Of a stretch of 24,950 bases of DNA, positions 1 through 8,265 are shown piece by piece. The notes under the pieces were generated by a model. That model was not told the origin of the DNA and did not search any database. It was given only the letters and a program-made list of their open reading frames with translations. The stretch's first letter is position 1; each line of letters opens with the position of its first letter. Both the position numbers and the translations under genes were made by a program. This stretch comes from JANQRV01 sp964533785 (GTDB lineage: Bacteria > Bacteroidota > Bacteroidia > Chitinophagales > Saprospiraceae): the NCBI GenBank assembly GCA_964533785.1, contig CAZHNG010000060.1:1-24950 (forward strand), given 5' to 3'.

Positions 1-38
1 AGGGATTGGAGAGGGGTTAAAGGGCAGGGAGGAGGTTT

Positions 39-67
39 GAAACATAGAGGACATGCAGAACATGGAG
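39..67 (+). repeat. Left imperfect terminal inverted repeat of the GxxExxY cassette
   Basis: This 29-nt segment matches the reverse complement of 688-716 at 24 of 29 positions. Both contain a CATAGAG-type core followed by ACATG and a GA(A/G)ACAT-like step. Similarity seems to continue outward: 5-38 is purine-rich and resembles the complement of the pyrimidine-rich 717-757. A third copy without an associated gene lies at 13267-13295 (25 of 29). I infer that these are the ends of a mobile or dispersed unit; the unit borders are approximate. Confidence 0.6.
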
Positions 68-218
68 TTTTTTGTTTTGGTTTTTTTACTCATCATCCGA
101 TCATTCACAGGGATGATATTTTTTTATGGGAAAAGATGGGCAATCTTGGGAAAATTGAGGTGTGAGAGAATGTGATGTTAAGGTGAATTGAATTGTAATT
201 TCTATTTTCATTAAAAAG

Positions 219-635
219 ATGAAAATGCCTACCAAGAAATTAGTGGACGAATTATCTTATAAAATAATCGGATGTGCGATCGAAGTGCACAAACAAATGG
301 GGCCAGGATTATTGGAATCTATCTATGAAGAGTGCCTGGATTATGAATTGAAGCTCAGAGGATTTGAATTTCATCGGCAAGTTCTGGTACCATTATTATA
401 CAAAGGCACACCAATAAAAACCGGTTTTCGTGCAGATTTGATTGTAAATGATTGGGTCGTTGTAGAACTAAAAACAATCGAATCAATCCTTCCCATACAC
501 CAGGCACAACTCCTATCTTACATGAAATTAGCAGAAAAACCTAAAGGGTTAATTATAAATTTCAATACAACAAATATTGCCAAAAACGGTCTAAAAGCCA
601 TGGTAAACGAACACTATAAAGCACTGCCTAATTAA
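219..635 (+). CDS. GxxExxY family protein (PD-(D/E)XK nuclease-like)
   Basis: A 138-aa protein with the family signature G30-L-L-E33-S-I-Y36. It also shows a PD-(D/E)XK-type core: D73 in the RADLIV strand, E83-L-K85, and the downstream HQAQLLSYMK helix (94-103). The length is normal for this small soluble family, whose biochemical role is not established; nuclease activity is an inference from the fold. The ATG at 219 is favoured: an A-rich stretch precedes it, and the next ATG two codons later is equally usable. The gene sits alone on the plus strand between imperfect inverted repeats (39-67 and 688-716). From general knowledge, not checked, GxxExxY genes are often embedded in such repetitive units and are related to intervening sequences found in some bacterial rRNA genes. 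The neighbouring secreted-protein gene runs on the other strand and ends inside the right repeat. Confidence 0.9.
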   Translation: MKMPTKKLVDELSYKIIGCAIEVHKQMGPGLLESIYEECLDYELKLRGFEFHRQVLVPLLYKGTPIKTGFRADLIVNDWVVVELKTIESILPIHQAQLLSYMKLAEKPKGLIINFNTTNIAKNGLKAMVNEHYKALPN

Positions 636-687
636 AATTGCCGACTTTTAAATAAACAAACCATAGAAAACAAGGAGAACACAAAAT

Positions 688-716
688 CTCTATGTCCTAC
701 ATGTTCTCTATGGTTC
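688..716 (-). repeat. Right imperfect terminal inverted repeat of the GxxExxY cassette
   Basis: Reverse-complement partner of 39-67 (24 of 29 identical). A further degenerate copy in the left-end orientation occurs just inside it, at about 659-671, so 659-716 can itself fold into a hairpin (about 12 of 14 pairs in the outer stem). The pyrimidine-rich continuation reaches the stop codon of the T9SS protein gene at 753. The segment could therefore also act as a transcription barrier between the two convergent genes, but no clear U-tract is present. Confidence 0.6.
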
Positions 717-752
717 ATTATCCCTCTATGCTCTCTTACCACTCTCCTTCTC

Positions 753-1862
753 TTACTTAGTCACCACAAACTTCTCCATAAACGCCTGCTTACTAGTCGT
801 CATCCGAATCAAGTACTGCCCCGCCGCCAAATCTTCAACAGAGATCTGCTGCTGCGACTGGAAAGCATCGAAAGACTGGGTCATTATCAACTGCCCCTTC
901 GTATCGCGAATTTCAACATCAACCGGTTGATCTACCAGTTTGGGAGAAGCTACCGTAATTTGGTGGTTCGCCGGATTAGGGTACAGCTTCAATTCCGCAA
1001 CCGGCTCGATATCACCGAAAGTTACGACCTCTACATTCGAGTATTCGAAATCACCGTCAAAATCTACTTGCCTAAGACGGTAGTAGTTGGCACCTCTTGC
1101 CGGACTTTCGTGGACGAAGCGGTAGAAATGCGTTTCGGTAGTAGTACCCACACCTTTCACCTGACCTACTTCAACAAAATCCGCTCCATTGGCACTGTGC
1201 TCGATGCTGAAGAAATCGTTGTCGATCTCAGCGGCCGTTTCCCATTGTAATAGGGAAGTGTTGGAGCTTTGGGCTTCGGCGGTGAAGTAGGTGAGTTCTA
1301 CGGGGGTGGGGTTTCCTGTACAAATTAATTCTACGATTGAACTGCTACCAAATCTATCCCATGCTCTGCCATCTGAATTTTCACCACAATCACTAGAATT
1401 AGCAGTATTTGAAACTCCGCTACTTCTTAAAAAATCAGCAAAACCGCCATCCGAGCTTGAAGGTATACTAACATTAATAAATTGAGTAGGGATGCAGGGA
1501 TTATCAGGTTCAACTGTAAAGCAAAATATTTCCAATCCGCTAGGTGGCAAGGATTGTTTTGTACCACGATTCAATTGAAAAAATGTCTGTCCCGAATTGT
1601 CAGCATTTTGAGTCGGAAAAATTTGAAATTGCCATGAGTTTGAAGTAAATGATGTTTGAGTAACATTAACTAACCCATCTATGATAACAACAACATTTCC
1701 ACTTTCAATACAAAAGCCTGGAGATGCAGGATCAGGTTGCACTGTAATACATATCTCAGTAGATCCTGATCCTGGGGTTAAAGAATAACCTATACTATTG
1801 GGTTGAGCATTTAAAACAAATCCAAATAAGAGAATTATTCCAAACGAAATATAATGTTTCAT
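753..1862 (-). CDS. Secreted protein with T9SS type A sorting domain
   Basis: A 369-aa protein. Residues 1-19 form a signal peptide (Lys-His start, hydrophobic core, cut near NAQ). The N-terminal part (20-185) is a beta-rich domain I do not recognise. Residues 187-285 are the Bacteroidota linker domain beginning PVELTYFTAEA, with the LQWETAAEIDNDFFSIEHS and YYRLRQVDFDG blocks that commonly precede the sorting signal. Residues 290-369 are a type A sorting domain (LYPNPAN, then GQYLIRM and a final KFVVTK), which directs export by the type IX system and surface attachment or release. The gene is 20 nt downstream of the dockerin-like gene on the same strand, so the two are probably co-transcribed. 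The substrate is unknown. Its stop codon lies within the purine/pyrimidine-biased end of the GxxExxY cassette. Confidence 0.9.
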   Translation of the reverse strand: MKHYISFGIILLFGFVLNAQPNSIGYSLTPGSGSTEICITVQPDPASPGFCIESGNVVVIIDGLVNVTQTSFTSNSWQFQIFPTQNADNSGQTFFQLNRGTKQSLPPSGLEIFCFTVEPDNPCIPTQFINVSIPSSSDGGFADFLRSSGVSNTANSSDCGENSDGRAWDRFGSSSIVELICTGNPTPVELTYFTAEAQSSNTSLLQWETAAEIDNDFFSIEHSANGADFVEVGQVKGVGTTTETHFYRFVHESPARGANYYRLRQVDFDGDFEYSNVEVVTFGDIEPVAELKLYPNPANHQITVASPKLVDQPVDVEIRDTKGQLIMTQSFDAFQSQQQISVEDLAAGQYLIRMTTSKQAFMEKFVVTK

Positions 1863-1882
1863 TTTTTTTTCTTTTTGCGAAA

Positions 1883-2401
1883 TTAATTACTTGGTAGAGG
1901 GAGTTCCTGTTTCCATCTAAATGTTCGAGAATTAAAAAAGTTATCCGGAGAGTTAAGTACTAAGTCCAACAAATAAGCAGCATCTGGCTCAATTGGAACA
2001 CCTTCAAATTCGTCTCCGTCAAAAGTAACAAAACCATCAAGATTTAAATCCGCTGAAGAATAATCTTGAAAAATGAAAGTTCGGCTGTTAAAAAAGTTGC
2101 CAGAATTGCTAAGAACAATACTCAATAGAATTGCCGCATCAGGATCGATTAGTTCTCCACTTTCTGGATCAGTATCCCCGTCATAGGTAGTAATCCCATC
2201 TCCATCCACATCACCCGCCCACATCATATATTTTGTCACCATTTGTCCGTTTTCTTCAACCTCTATGGAGGCTTGTGAAAGCGTTCCGAAAGTATTCGCA
2301 TCATCCATTGTAGTAAAATCTACTGTCACCACCTGCCCATATAAACTGAGGCAACCCATGAGAATAAGTATTGTCATTAAAAACTTCATAACTCTTGTCA
2401 T
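1883..2401 (-). CDS. Small secreted protein with two dockerin-like calcium-type repeats
   Basis: A 172-aa protein with a signal peptide (1-22, cut near YGQ; a start at Met5 is also possible). The mature part begins VVTVDFTTMDDANTFG and reaches MMWAGDVDGDG. Two repeats follow. Repeat A has D64-V-D-G-D-G with a DPDAAILLSIVL helix and GNFFNSRTF; repeat B has D119-L-N-L-D-G with an EPDAAYLLDLVL helix and DNFFNSRTF. The DxDxDG loops resemble EF-hand or dockerin calcium sites; binding is inferred. In Bacteroidota modular proteins as I know them, this segment normally continues directly from the HRNHL..VMTA module that ends the large upstream protein, so here the module seems split between two genes. 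There is no T9SS sorting domain. A 399-nt gap separates it from the upstream gene, and it probably shares an mRNA with the T9SS gene downstream. Confidence 0.85.
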   Translation of the reverse strand: MTRVMKFLMTILILMGCLSLYGQVVTVDFTTMDDANTFGTLSQASIEVEENGQMVTKYMMWAGDVDGDGITTYDGDTDPESGELIDPDAAILLSIVLSNSGNFFNSRTFIFQDYSSADLNLDGFVTFDGDEFEGVPIEPDAAYLLDLVLNSPDNFFNSRTFRWKQELPLPSN

Positions 2402-2608
2402 TTAATTTTTTACAAATAAATTATTATCGATTTGATTAGTCGGGATAGTAAATACCTGAGCTAATATACATCTTTAACGTTATTGCTATAATGAGGGAAC
2501 CATTAGAAATTCAAAATATGAAGCTCTAAAAAAAGATTGGAGGAAATTGTTCTTGGATTATTTTGGATGTATTTTATCCTTCGTCGTACTTGGTAATGCA
2601 AGAAGGAC

Positions 2609-2628
2609 CATCTTAAATCCTTAAGATG
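2609..2628. promoter_or_regulatory. Perfect 8-bp palindrome, candidate operator or hairpin
   Basis: The sequence catcttaaatccttaagatg has arms CATCTTAA/TTAAGATG around a 4-nt centre. It lies about 210 nt upstream of the dockerin-like gene. No T-run follows on either strand, so a terminator is unlikely. An operator or an RNA stem is possible; function unknown. Confidence 0.35.
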
Positions 2629-2699
2629 TAGTAGGAAAGTAGATAGTCCATAGTTTTTATGCTTCAAAAATACAGATATTTACGTATAAAATCAGCATT

Positions 2700-2732
2700 G
2701 AAACCAATTTTTTTTTAAAAAAACTTAGTTTC
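2700..2732 (-). terminator. Imperfect hairpin downstream of the mosaic gene, possible terminator
   Basis: On the minus strand, GAAAC near one end pairs with GTTTC at the other, followed by a U-G and two A-U pairs, one mismatch and an A/T stem. It starts about 70 nt past the stop codon at 2801. The stem is AT-rich and no long U-tract follows, so the terminator call is weak. Confidence 0.25.
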
Positions 2733-2800
2733 AATGTGGTAGAGTTATTTTCTTAGCCGTTTCCTTAAACTAAAAACTTCCTCATCCAACTGCTTTTAGA

Positions 2801-5800
2801 CTAATGGGTAACCTCAATCTCCTGTGCCGTCATCACCGCCAGGTGATTACGATGAAAAACTGCCAGAAAATATTGATCTGTGCACTCATAAGCCTCACAG
2901 AAAAAGATGGTGTCACTTCCATCCGGAGCGATTACCTCACCGTTGCGCTTCACCAAACCAACCGTAGTATCAACTATTACGGTAGGGTCACCCTGATCAT
3001 CTGCTTTTCTCAATTCTAACTTCACCCAATCGACAATATCGTCATTATCGTCTGGCTGTGACTGCAACCTGGCTGGATCAAGCACATAACCAAACCCATA
3101 GGGATCGATCAAAGGAAATTCAGGTAAAGTGCGTAAGTCATCCCGCATCCTTGGCGTCGGAGTATCATTAGGGTCAAAAGGTCCTTGCAAGTTGACCTTT
3201 ACCCCTACCTTTACACAATTGGTAAAAGCACAAACGGGAACTTTTACGGTCTCCGTATTGGTAATCGTACACGCAGGCGTATCATCATCGATGACCCCAA
3301 TTTCAGCAGATGTATTTGGAGCTATCAGGTTGGTGCTTACATCAATCGTTACCGTTCCAGCCGTAGCAGCACCGGTTACCGAAGTGAGCACCTGGTTGCC
3401 ATTAGTGATATCCACTACGCTGTAATTTCCACTACCGTTCAATATCTCAAAAGAAACGGAAAAATTGGCATAAATCCCTCTACACTCCGCCGTTTTTTGG
3501 ACAGTTACATTATGAATGTTACATCCGGTTTCGGGACAAGCAGTGGGCAGATTCACCGTTAACGTGACGCCAGCATTACAGTCATTGACATCTATTACAT
3601 TGTCATCGCTATCAATTAGTTGAAGATCAATGCTTCCCACATCAAAGGGACTGCTTATAGTTACCGGAATCGTTACTGCCCCGTTGGTCGCTGCCCCCGT
3701 TGCGGAACCATATTCAGTACTGTTGGTTGCATCTATTACTTTATAATTGCCGCTTCCATTCAACACCTCAAAGGTGACATCAAAGGTAGCATCAGCACCA
3801 TTGCATAGCGCATAATCGGGAGCTGTTACATCAAAAAAAGTAGCACAAGTCTGGCTGCAACTTCGGTTGAAATATTTCTCCTGCAAGTAAGCTTCTACCG
3901 TTTGTTGCTCGGAGAAGGATAAAGCGCGATCGTAGATCAATACCGCTGCTATGTCTATGGCTATAGTACCCGCAGCTCCAATTTCTTCTCCAAGTACGAT
4001 CTTATTGACGAGCGTTTCGAATACCTTGGTTCCATTTTCTATTGCACTTCCGTTCTTATAGTGTATAAAGTCATTACATTCCAGTACGATGGATTGGGAC
4101 AGCCACCCCGATCCGACACCTAGCGTAGAAGATACTACATCCGATCCGCTTCCACCTGCCGTTACCGTTAGATTGCCGTTTGTTCCATCAACTCCCAATC
4201 CAAAGGCTTGGTTGTTCGCTCCAGTTCCGTATACTATCCCGGCAGTTTCAGAAGCGCTGTTATATCGGGCTACGAGAAAGAGCGTACGATCTTCGGAACC
4301 ATCGGAGAATCCAAAGAGACAATCATTGCGTTCTAATTTATCATCCGTGCCGTCTAATGCAATGTAGGGTTGTCCATTGGGCCCGCCGGAACTGATGATT
4401 TGCGGGTCTCCGGCAACAACATCCAGATCATTACCCTGTCCCGATTGGTCGGCCCAGCCCTCCACGGTTCCTCCGGTTTCGCTGACGCCAACATTCCCTT
4501 CTAGATGTAAGGCCAACCCATCGGGTAAAACGGCACAAGCGCCACAGTTATCTTCAACCTGGATGGGAACAACAGTATTTTCAATATAGTCGAATTGTGC
4601 TACATGCGCTGGGTTGCTTCCAGCATTTCCGCCGTAGAGCCCGATTTCTCTTACCTTTATATCACTGATAAAAGTACCAGCAGTTGTCCAGGTAGCTCCA
4701 TCCTCAGAGTATTCCTGGGTATAGTTATTACCTGTTCTGTTGATCCGCATATAGATTGGAAATTTATCACCAGCCTCTGCTACTGAAAAGATGGAGCCGT
4801 TAACAGGAAAGCTAAAGTCTAAAGGGAAGGTTGTTTCCTCCCCAGGACCAAAGATCCCCGCAAGAATATTGACATCGGAATTATCACTATACAATTCTAA
4901 GCGAAGGAAATTAGAGGCATCTTGTTTCACCATAATACCTTGCTCCTGAAATTGCTGAGTGACCGGAGAGTCAAACTTAACGATTAGCTCAAAATCCGTA
5001 TTGATTACTTTTTCGTTGGTTATATGTGGTGCCTGGATACCATTGACCCAAAGTTCATGATCCGTTCCCCCGGGCACCGGGATATTCAATCGTGCATTTG
5101 GCGTACCCGCCCAGGATATAAAAGGATCATCGGCATCATTTTGGGGATCTTCAATGGCCCATTGATCACTCAAAACACCGGAACAAAAATCTTCCGAAAA
5201 CAAATTGAGTCCGCCCGTACCGGGAATGATTACGTTGATATCCAGGTCTTCCGAATCTGTTAAACCGTCTTCATCGGTTGCGGTAATAGTAATGGGGTAG
5301 GCATCCCCATCCCCTATTGCAGGATTGATGGCCAGAGTAGCGGTTCCATCGTTGTTATTGGTTAGTTGAGCAAAGGCTGAGGGCAGTCCGGTCTCGGAAA
5401 AAACGATATTGGCATCCACACCGTCAGGATCCGTTGCGGTAATAGTTACGGTCAATGTACCTCCTTCATTCACATTTTGGGCACCGATTGGATTTAAGGA
5501 AGGCGGCAAGTCAACCGATGTGACGACAATATCAAACGTTTCCGCATCCGTCAAGAACTGCCGGTCAGTAACGGTGACGGTCACTGGATAAATACCTTCA
5601 TCTCCTTGTTGAGGATTGATGACAAGATCGGCAGTGCCATCATTATTATCCACTAATGTCACGAAGGTCGGTAACCCCGTTGCTAAAAAGTCTATATCTG
5701 CGGCTGGTCCATCGGGATCGGTTGCCAATAGATTTACGGTAAGTTCCGGGTCCGTACCTCCATCAATCACCACATTTTGATTGCCGATGGCTGCTAAAAC

Positions 5801-7849
5801 AGGGGCCTGACGATTGGGGGCCGGGCAGTCATCCTCCGTAGAAAGAGGATCATCAGTAACATTCATGAAGTAATCGATCTTTGCTGTATGAGCAGGAGAT
5901 GTTCCTCCAAGTGCATTTCCCGCATACGGTCCAATGAAATTAACGACCATTTCATAGGTAAATGTAAAATCAGTAAAAGGACCATTCTCCAAACGATAAC
6001 TTACTGTCCAGTTATTACCTTCTCTTTTTACCCTCAAATAAATTGGAGCAGTATTTTCCGGTTCTATTTCATTACTTGCTCCAATGATGGTATTTCGAGC
6101 TGCTCCATTATAAGATTCGACGTATAACACGGTACTTCCATTCCCTTCAGGGTTTTTGCTAAATAGTTCGATCCGCAAGAATTTTGTATCGCTTTCTTTT
6201 ACCAGGATACCCTGTTCTTGGTATTGGGGAGTCACTACCGGCGATTGAAATTTCACCTCGACTTCAAAATTGGAATTCCCACTCAGGGGTTGCAGGATAT
6301 TAGGAGCATTGATCCCGGAGGTAAAGACTTGGTGCTCGGTTCCCGTCGGTACGGATATTTCCAGAAGGGCATCGGAGGTGCCTGATCCGGTAAAAGCAAA
6401 GGTGGCATCGTTAAGGGGATCATCCACTTCCCATACCGCATTGAGTACGCCTTCACAGAAATCATCGGTAACCAGATTGGATGAAGTGTTATTGCCTACA
6501 GTGAGGTTAACCGTAGCAGCATTGGAAACACTCCCATCATCATCCTCTACCGTATAGGTAAAATTATCGGAAGTACTACCCATTCCATCATGCTGATATT
6601 CGATAGCACCAGTAGTTGTATTAATGTTTAGAATCGATCCATTGGAAGGTAAATTAACAACAGTAACCGTACCTGGCACCAATGTTCCGTCAGCATCAGT
6701 ATCATTGGCTAATACATCAATGGTGGTAGTTCCTCCGGGCATAACCGAAGCATTATCGTCGTTGGCAGTCGGTGCAGCATTAACGGCTCCTTGCACCTCT
6801 TGGATGACGACGTTGCCAAACGAAGCTTTAGCCCGGTGGGAAATGAGCAACAAAGAACCTAATTGCGGAGAACCTTGTTGCGGATCTGATGTGTTCTCCG
6901 TCAATGGATTCAAGGTCCACTCCCCAGGTTCGGATTGGCCATCCGGCCAAGCTTTTAAATAATAGACCGGATTACTGCCGCTATTTTCTACCCGCATGCG
7001 CATCCAATAGGTATTTCCCAGGGTCACCGAAAAACCTTCACCAAAACGGTCAAAAAATTCTATCCGGTTATTCCGAATCCAACCGATCGCTCCAAGGGGT
7101 TGATATCCACTTTTAGGTTGGGTATTGGCTATGGGGACATCGGTATGTCCATTCCACCGAAATAATAACCCAGTACCGAAACCACTCGGTGTGGTCTCAA
7201 TAGTGATGGGGACAAGGACTTCATAATCATCCCATGAAATATCACCAAGTGCGACCAGGCGATCATAACCGGGTTCTACCGTTGTGATAAGCCCATTGTC
7301 TACCGACCATTTGCCATCGACTACCTGGGCAAGGGTTTGAATTTCAGGGTCCGGCGTATTTGGATCGCCATCCGTAGTCAGCGTGCTCCAGTCGGCCGTA
7401 TACGGAATAGCCCAGGTATTACCAGCGGTATAATTTACGGTTACCGTTTTAGTAGAAATATTACCAGCACCATCGGTAGCAGAAATAACCACGGAATGAG
7501 GTCCGTCAGCAAGGGCGGTCCAATCGAGATCGACATTGAAATCACCAGTATTCTCCAAACGGCGATCATCGGACCCTATTGTTAAATCAGTGGGATCGCC
7601 ACCGTCCACGGTGTAACTTAAATCCGTTACGCCATCCACATCACTCACGTTGCCCAAAATATTGATATATTTTTCCTGGGGATTCCCTAAAACGCCAAAT
7701 GTCTGATTATCTCCGTACCAAATTTCGATATCCGGGCCGGTAGGATCGAAAGTTACAGTTTGGTCAGTGGTAACGGAGGGAGCATTCACCTCATCATCCG
7801 CGCTTAACCGGTAATGGTATTCATTTCCATTGATCAGTCCGGTAACCAT
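2801..7849 (-). CDS. Giant modular surface protein (FN3/ConA-lectin/Ig mosaic), main part
   Basis: A 1682-aa frame without its own signal peptide. Approximate domains: end of a fibronectin-III unit (1-35); Ig-like strand domain (40-140); concanavalin-like sandwich (150-355); cadherin/Ig-like domain with NDTDADG (358-452); DUF1349-like lectin fold beginning TDDFCEGVLNAVWEVDDP (458-680); two Ig repeats with ATDPDG (681-885); a second copy of the lectin unit beginning SEDFCSGVLSDQWAIEDP (885-1105); LamG-like domain (1110-1325); two Cys-bearing repeats with LNGSGNY (1330-1545); and a terminal module ending FHRNHLAVMTAQEIEVTH. No catalytic domain is evident; carbohydrate binding or adhesion is inferred. 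The same frame is open upstream to about 7945 and encodes the missing FN3 strands (TLEFGPDNTYG, then YFHTL), so the ATG at 7849 is probably internal. The signal peptide lies in the overlapping upstream frame. A pseudogene or an assembly indel are both possible. Confidence 0.8.
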   Translation of the reverse strand: MVTGLINGNEYHYRLSADDEVNAPSVTTDQTVTFDPTGPDIEIWYGDNQTFGVLGNPQEKYINILGNVSDVDGVTDLSYTVDGGDPTDLTIGSDDRRLENTGDFNVDLDWTALADGPHSVVISATDGAGNISTKTVTVNYTAGNTWAIPYTADWSTLTTDGDPNTPDPEIQTLAQVVDGKWSVDNGLITTVEPGYDRLVALGDISWDDYEVLVPITIETTPSGFGTGLLFRWNGHTDVPIANTQPKSGYQPLGAIGWIRNNRIEFFDRFGEGFSVTLGNTYWMRMRVENSGSNPVYYLKAWPDGQSEPGEWTLNPLTENTSDPQQGSPQLGSLLLISHRAKASFGNVVIQEVQGAVNAAPTANDDNASVMPGGTTTIDVLANDTDADGTLVPGTVTVVNLPSNGSILNINTTTGAIEYQHDGMGSTSDNFTYTVEDDDGSVSNAATVNLTVGNNTSSNLVTDDFCEGVLNAVWEVDDPLNDATFAFTGSGTSDALLEISVPTGTEHQVFTSGINAPNILQPLSGNSNFEVEVKFQSPVVTPQYQEQGILVKESDTKFLRIELFSKNPEGNGSTVLYVESYNGAARNTIIGASNEIEPENTAPIYLRVKREGNNWTVSYRLENGPFTDFTFTYEMVVNFIGPYAGNALGGTSPAHTAKIDYFMNVTDDPLSTEDDCPAPNRQAPVLAAIGNQNVVIDGGTDPELTVNLLATDPDGPAADIDFLATGLPTFVTLVDNNDGTADLVINPQQGDEGIYPVTVTVTDRQFLTDAETFDIVVTSVDLPPSLNPIGAQNVNEGGTLTVTITATDPDGVDANIVFSETGLPSAFAQLTNNNDGTATLAINPAIGDGDAYPITITATDEDGLTDSEDLDINVIIPGTGGLNLFSEDFCSGVLSDQWAIEDPQNDADDPFISWAGTPNARLNIPVPGGTDHELWVNGIQAPHITNEKVINTDFELIVKFDSPVTQQFQEQGIMVKQDASNFLRLELYSDNSDVNILAGIFGPGEETTFPLDFSFPVNGSIFSVAEAGDKFPIYMRINRTGNNYTQEYSEDGATWTTAGTFISDIKVREIGLYGGNAGSNPAHVAQFDYIENTVVPIQVEDNCGACAVLPDGLALHLEGNVGVSETGGTVEGWADQSGQGNDLDVVAGDPQIISSGGPNGQPYIALDGTDDKLERNDCLFGFSDGSEDRTLFLVARYNSASETAGIVYGTGANNQAFGLGVDGTNGNLTVTAGGSGSDVVSSTLGVGSGWLSQSIVLECNDFIHYKNGSAIENGTKVFETLVNKIVLGEEIGAAGTIAIDIAAVLIYDRALSFSEQQTVEAYLQEKYFNRSCSQTCATFFDVTAPDYALCNGADATFDVTFEVLNGSGNYKVIDATNSTEYGSATGAATNGAVTIPVTISSPFDVGSIDLQLIDSDDNVIDVNDCNAGVTLTVNLPTACPETGCNIHNVTVQKTAECRGIYANFSVSFEILNGSGNYSVVDITNGNQVLTSVTGAATAGTVTIDVSTNLIAPNTSAEIGVIDDDTPACTITNTETVKVPVCAFTNCVKVGVKVNLQGPFDPNDTPTPRMRDDLRTLPEFPLIDPYGFGYVLDPARLQSQPDDNDDIVDWVKLELRKADDQGDPTVIVDTTVGLVKRNGEVIAPDGSDTIFFCEAYECTDQYFLAVFHRNHLAVMTAQEIEVTH

Positions 7850-8181
7850 TAAAGTATGAAAATAAGACGGTGTAGATTCCGTAAGGGTAGTCCCATAGGT
7901 GTTGTCTGGTCCAAATTCAAGGGTTCCAATTGCCTGGTCAAGATGTTAGTATGGTTTATAAACCAATCATTGCCGTAAAAGGAATCATCCTGTACAGCAT
8001 ATTGCCCCAGGGTCATAATCGGGTTCGTCAAAAGCAATAAAGTAGTATTTCCCAGCAGTAATACTATCCAGGCAATTGAATAGGATTGCTTATTTTTCCT
8101 TTGCAGGCGAGGATTTTTTTTGTGCAATGATAAAAGATGGCAAAGTCCAGCGGTCTTAAATGGATGTTCAGTGTTGTTCAT
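7849..8181 (-). pseudogene. N-terminal signal-peptide fragment of the mosaic protein, out of frame
   Basis: From the ATG at 8181 this frame gives 110 aa: a long basic N-region (KKNPRLQRKNK), a hydrophobic segment (AWIVLLLGNTTLLLL) and a likely cleavage region near LGQYAVQDD. After about residue 80 the translation stops resembling any domain, and it ends in a TAA that overlaps the ATG of the 1682-aa frame as TAATG. The next frame over encodes good fibronectin-III sequence from 7945, so a single indel around 7945-7960 probably separates signal peptide and body. If the frame is genuine, TAATG coupling would be the alternative. Frame continues upstream to an in-frame TTG at 8265 and an ATG at 8211, which are weaker start choices. 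Confidence 0.55.
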
Positions 8182-8265
8182 TTCGTTATGTTTTTTACTC
8201 TTAGCGATCATTAAGAGATCGCAAAAACAGTAGGTTTTAAATTGCCTATAAAACCGGTTGCACAA

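Larger units (their letters stand above)
2402..2800. other. 399-bp intergenic region with two hairpins, no gene seen
   Basis: An AT-rich spacer between the large mosaic gene and the dockerin-like gene, both on the minus strand. No credible reading frame is visible. It holds a perfect 8-bp inverted repeat (2609-2628), a 16-mer shared with 8558-8573 (at 2656-2671) and an imperfect A/T-rich hairpin at 2700-2732. A promoter for the 1883-2401 gene is expected here, but I find no convincing TAnnTTTG box. Confidence 0.6.

Noticed and set aside
3129..7585. Many plus-strand frames opposite the mosaic gene
   Set aside because: Shadows of a long biased gene; none has a plausible start or family motif.
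7847..7851. TAATG overlap as true translational coupling of two genes
   Set aside because: Good fibronectin-III sequence continues upstream of the ATG in the same frame, which favours a frameshift; kept only as an alternative.
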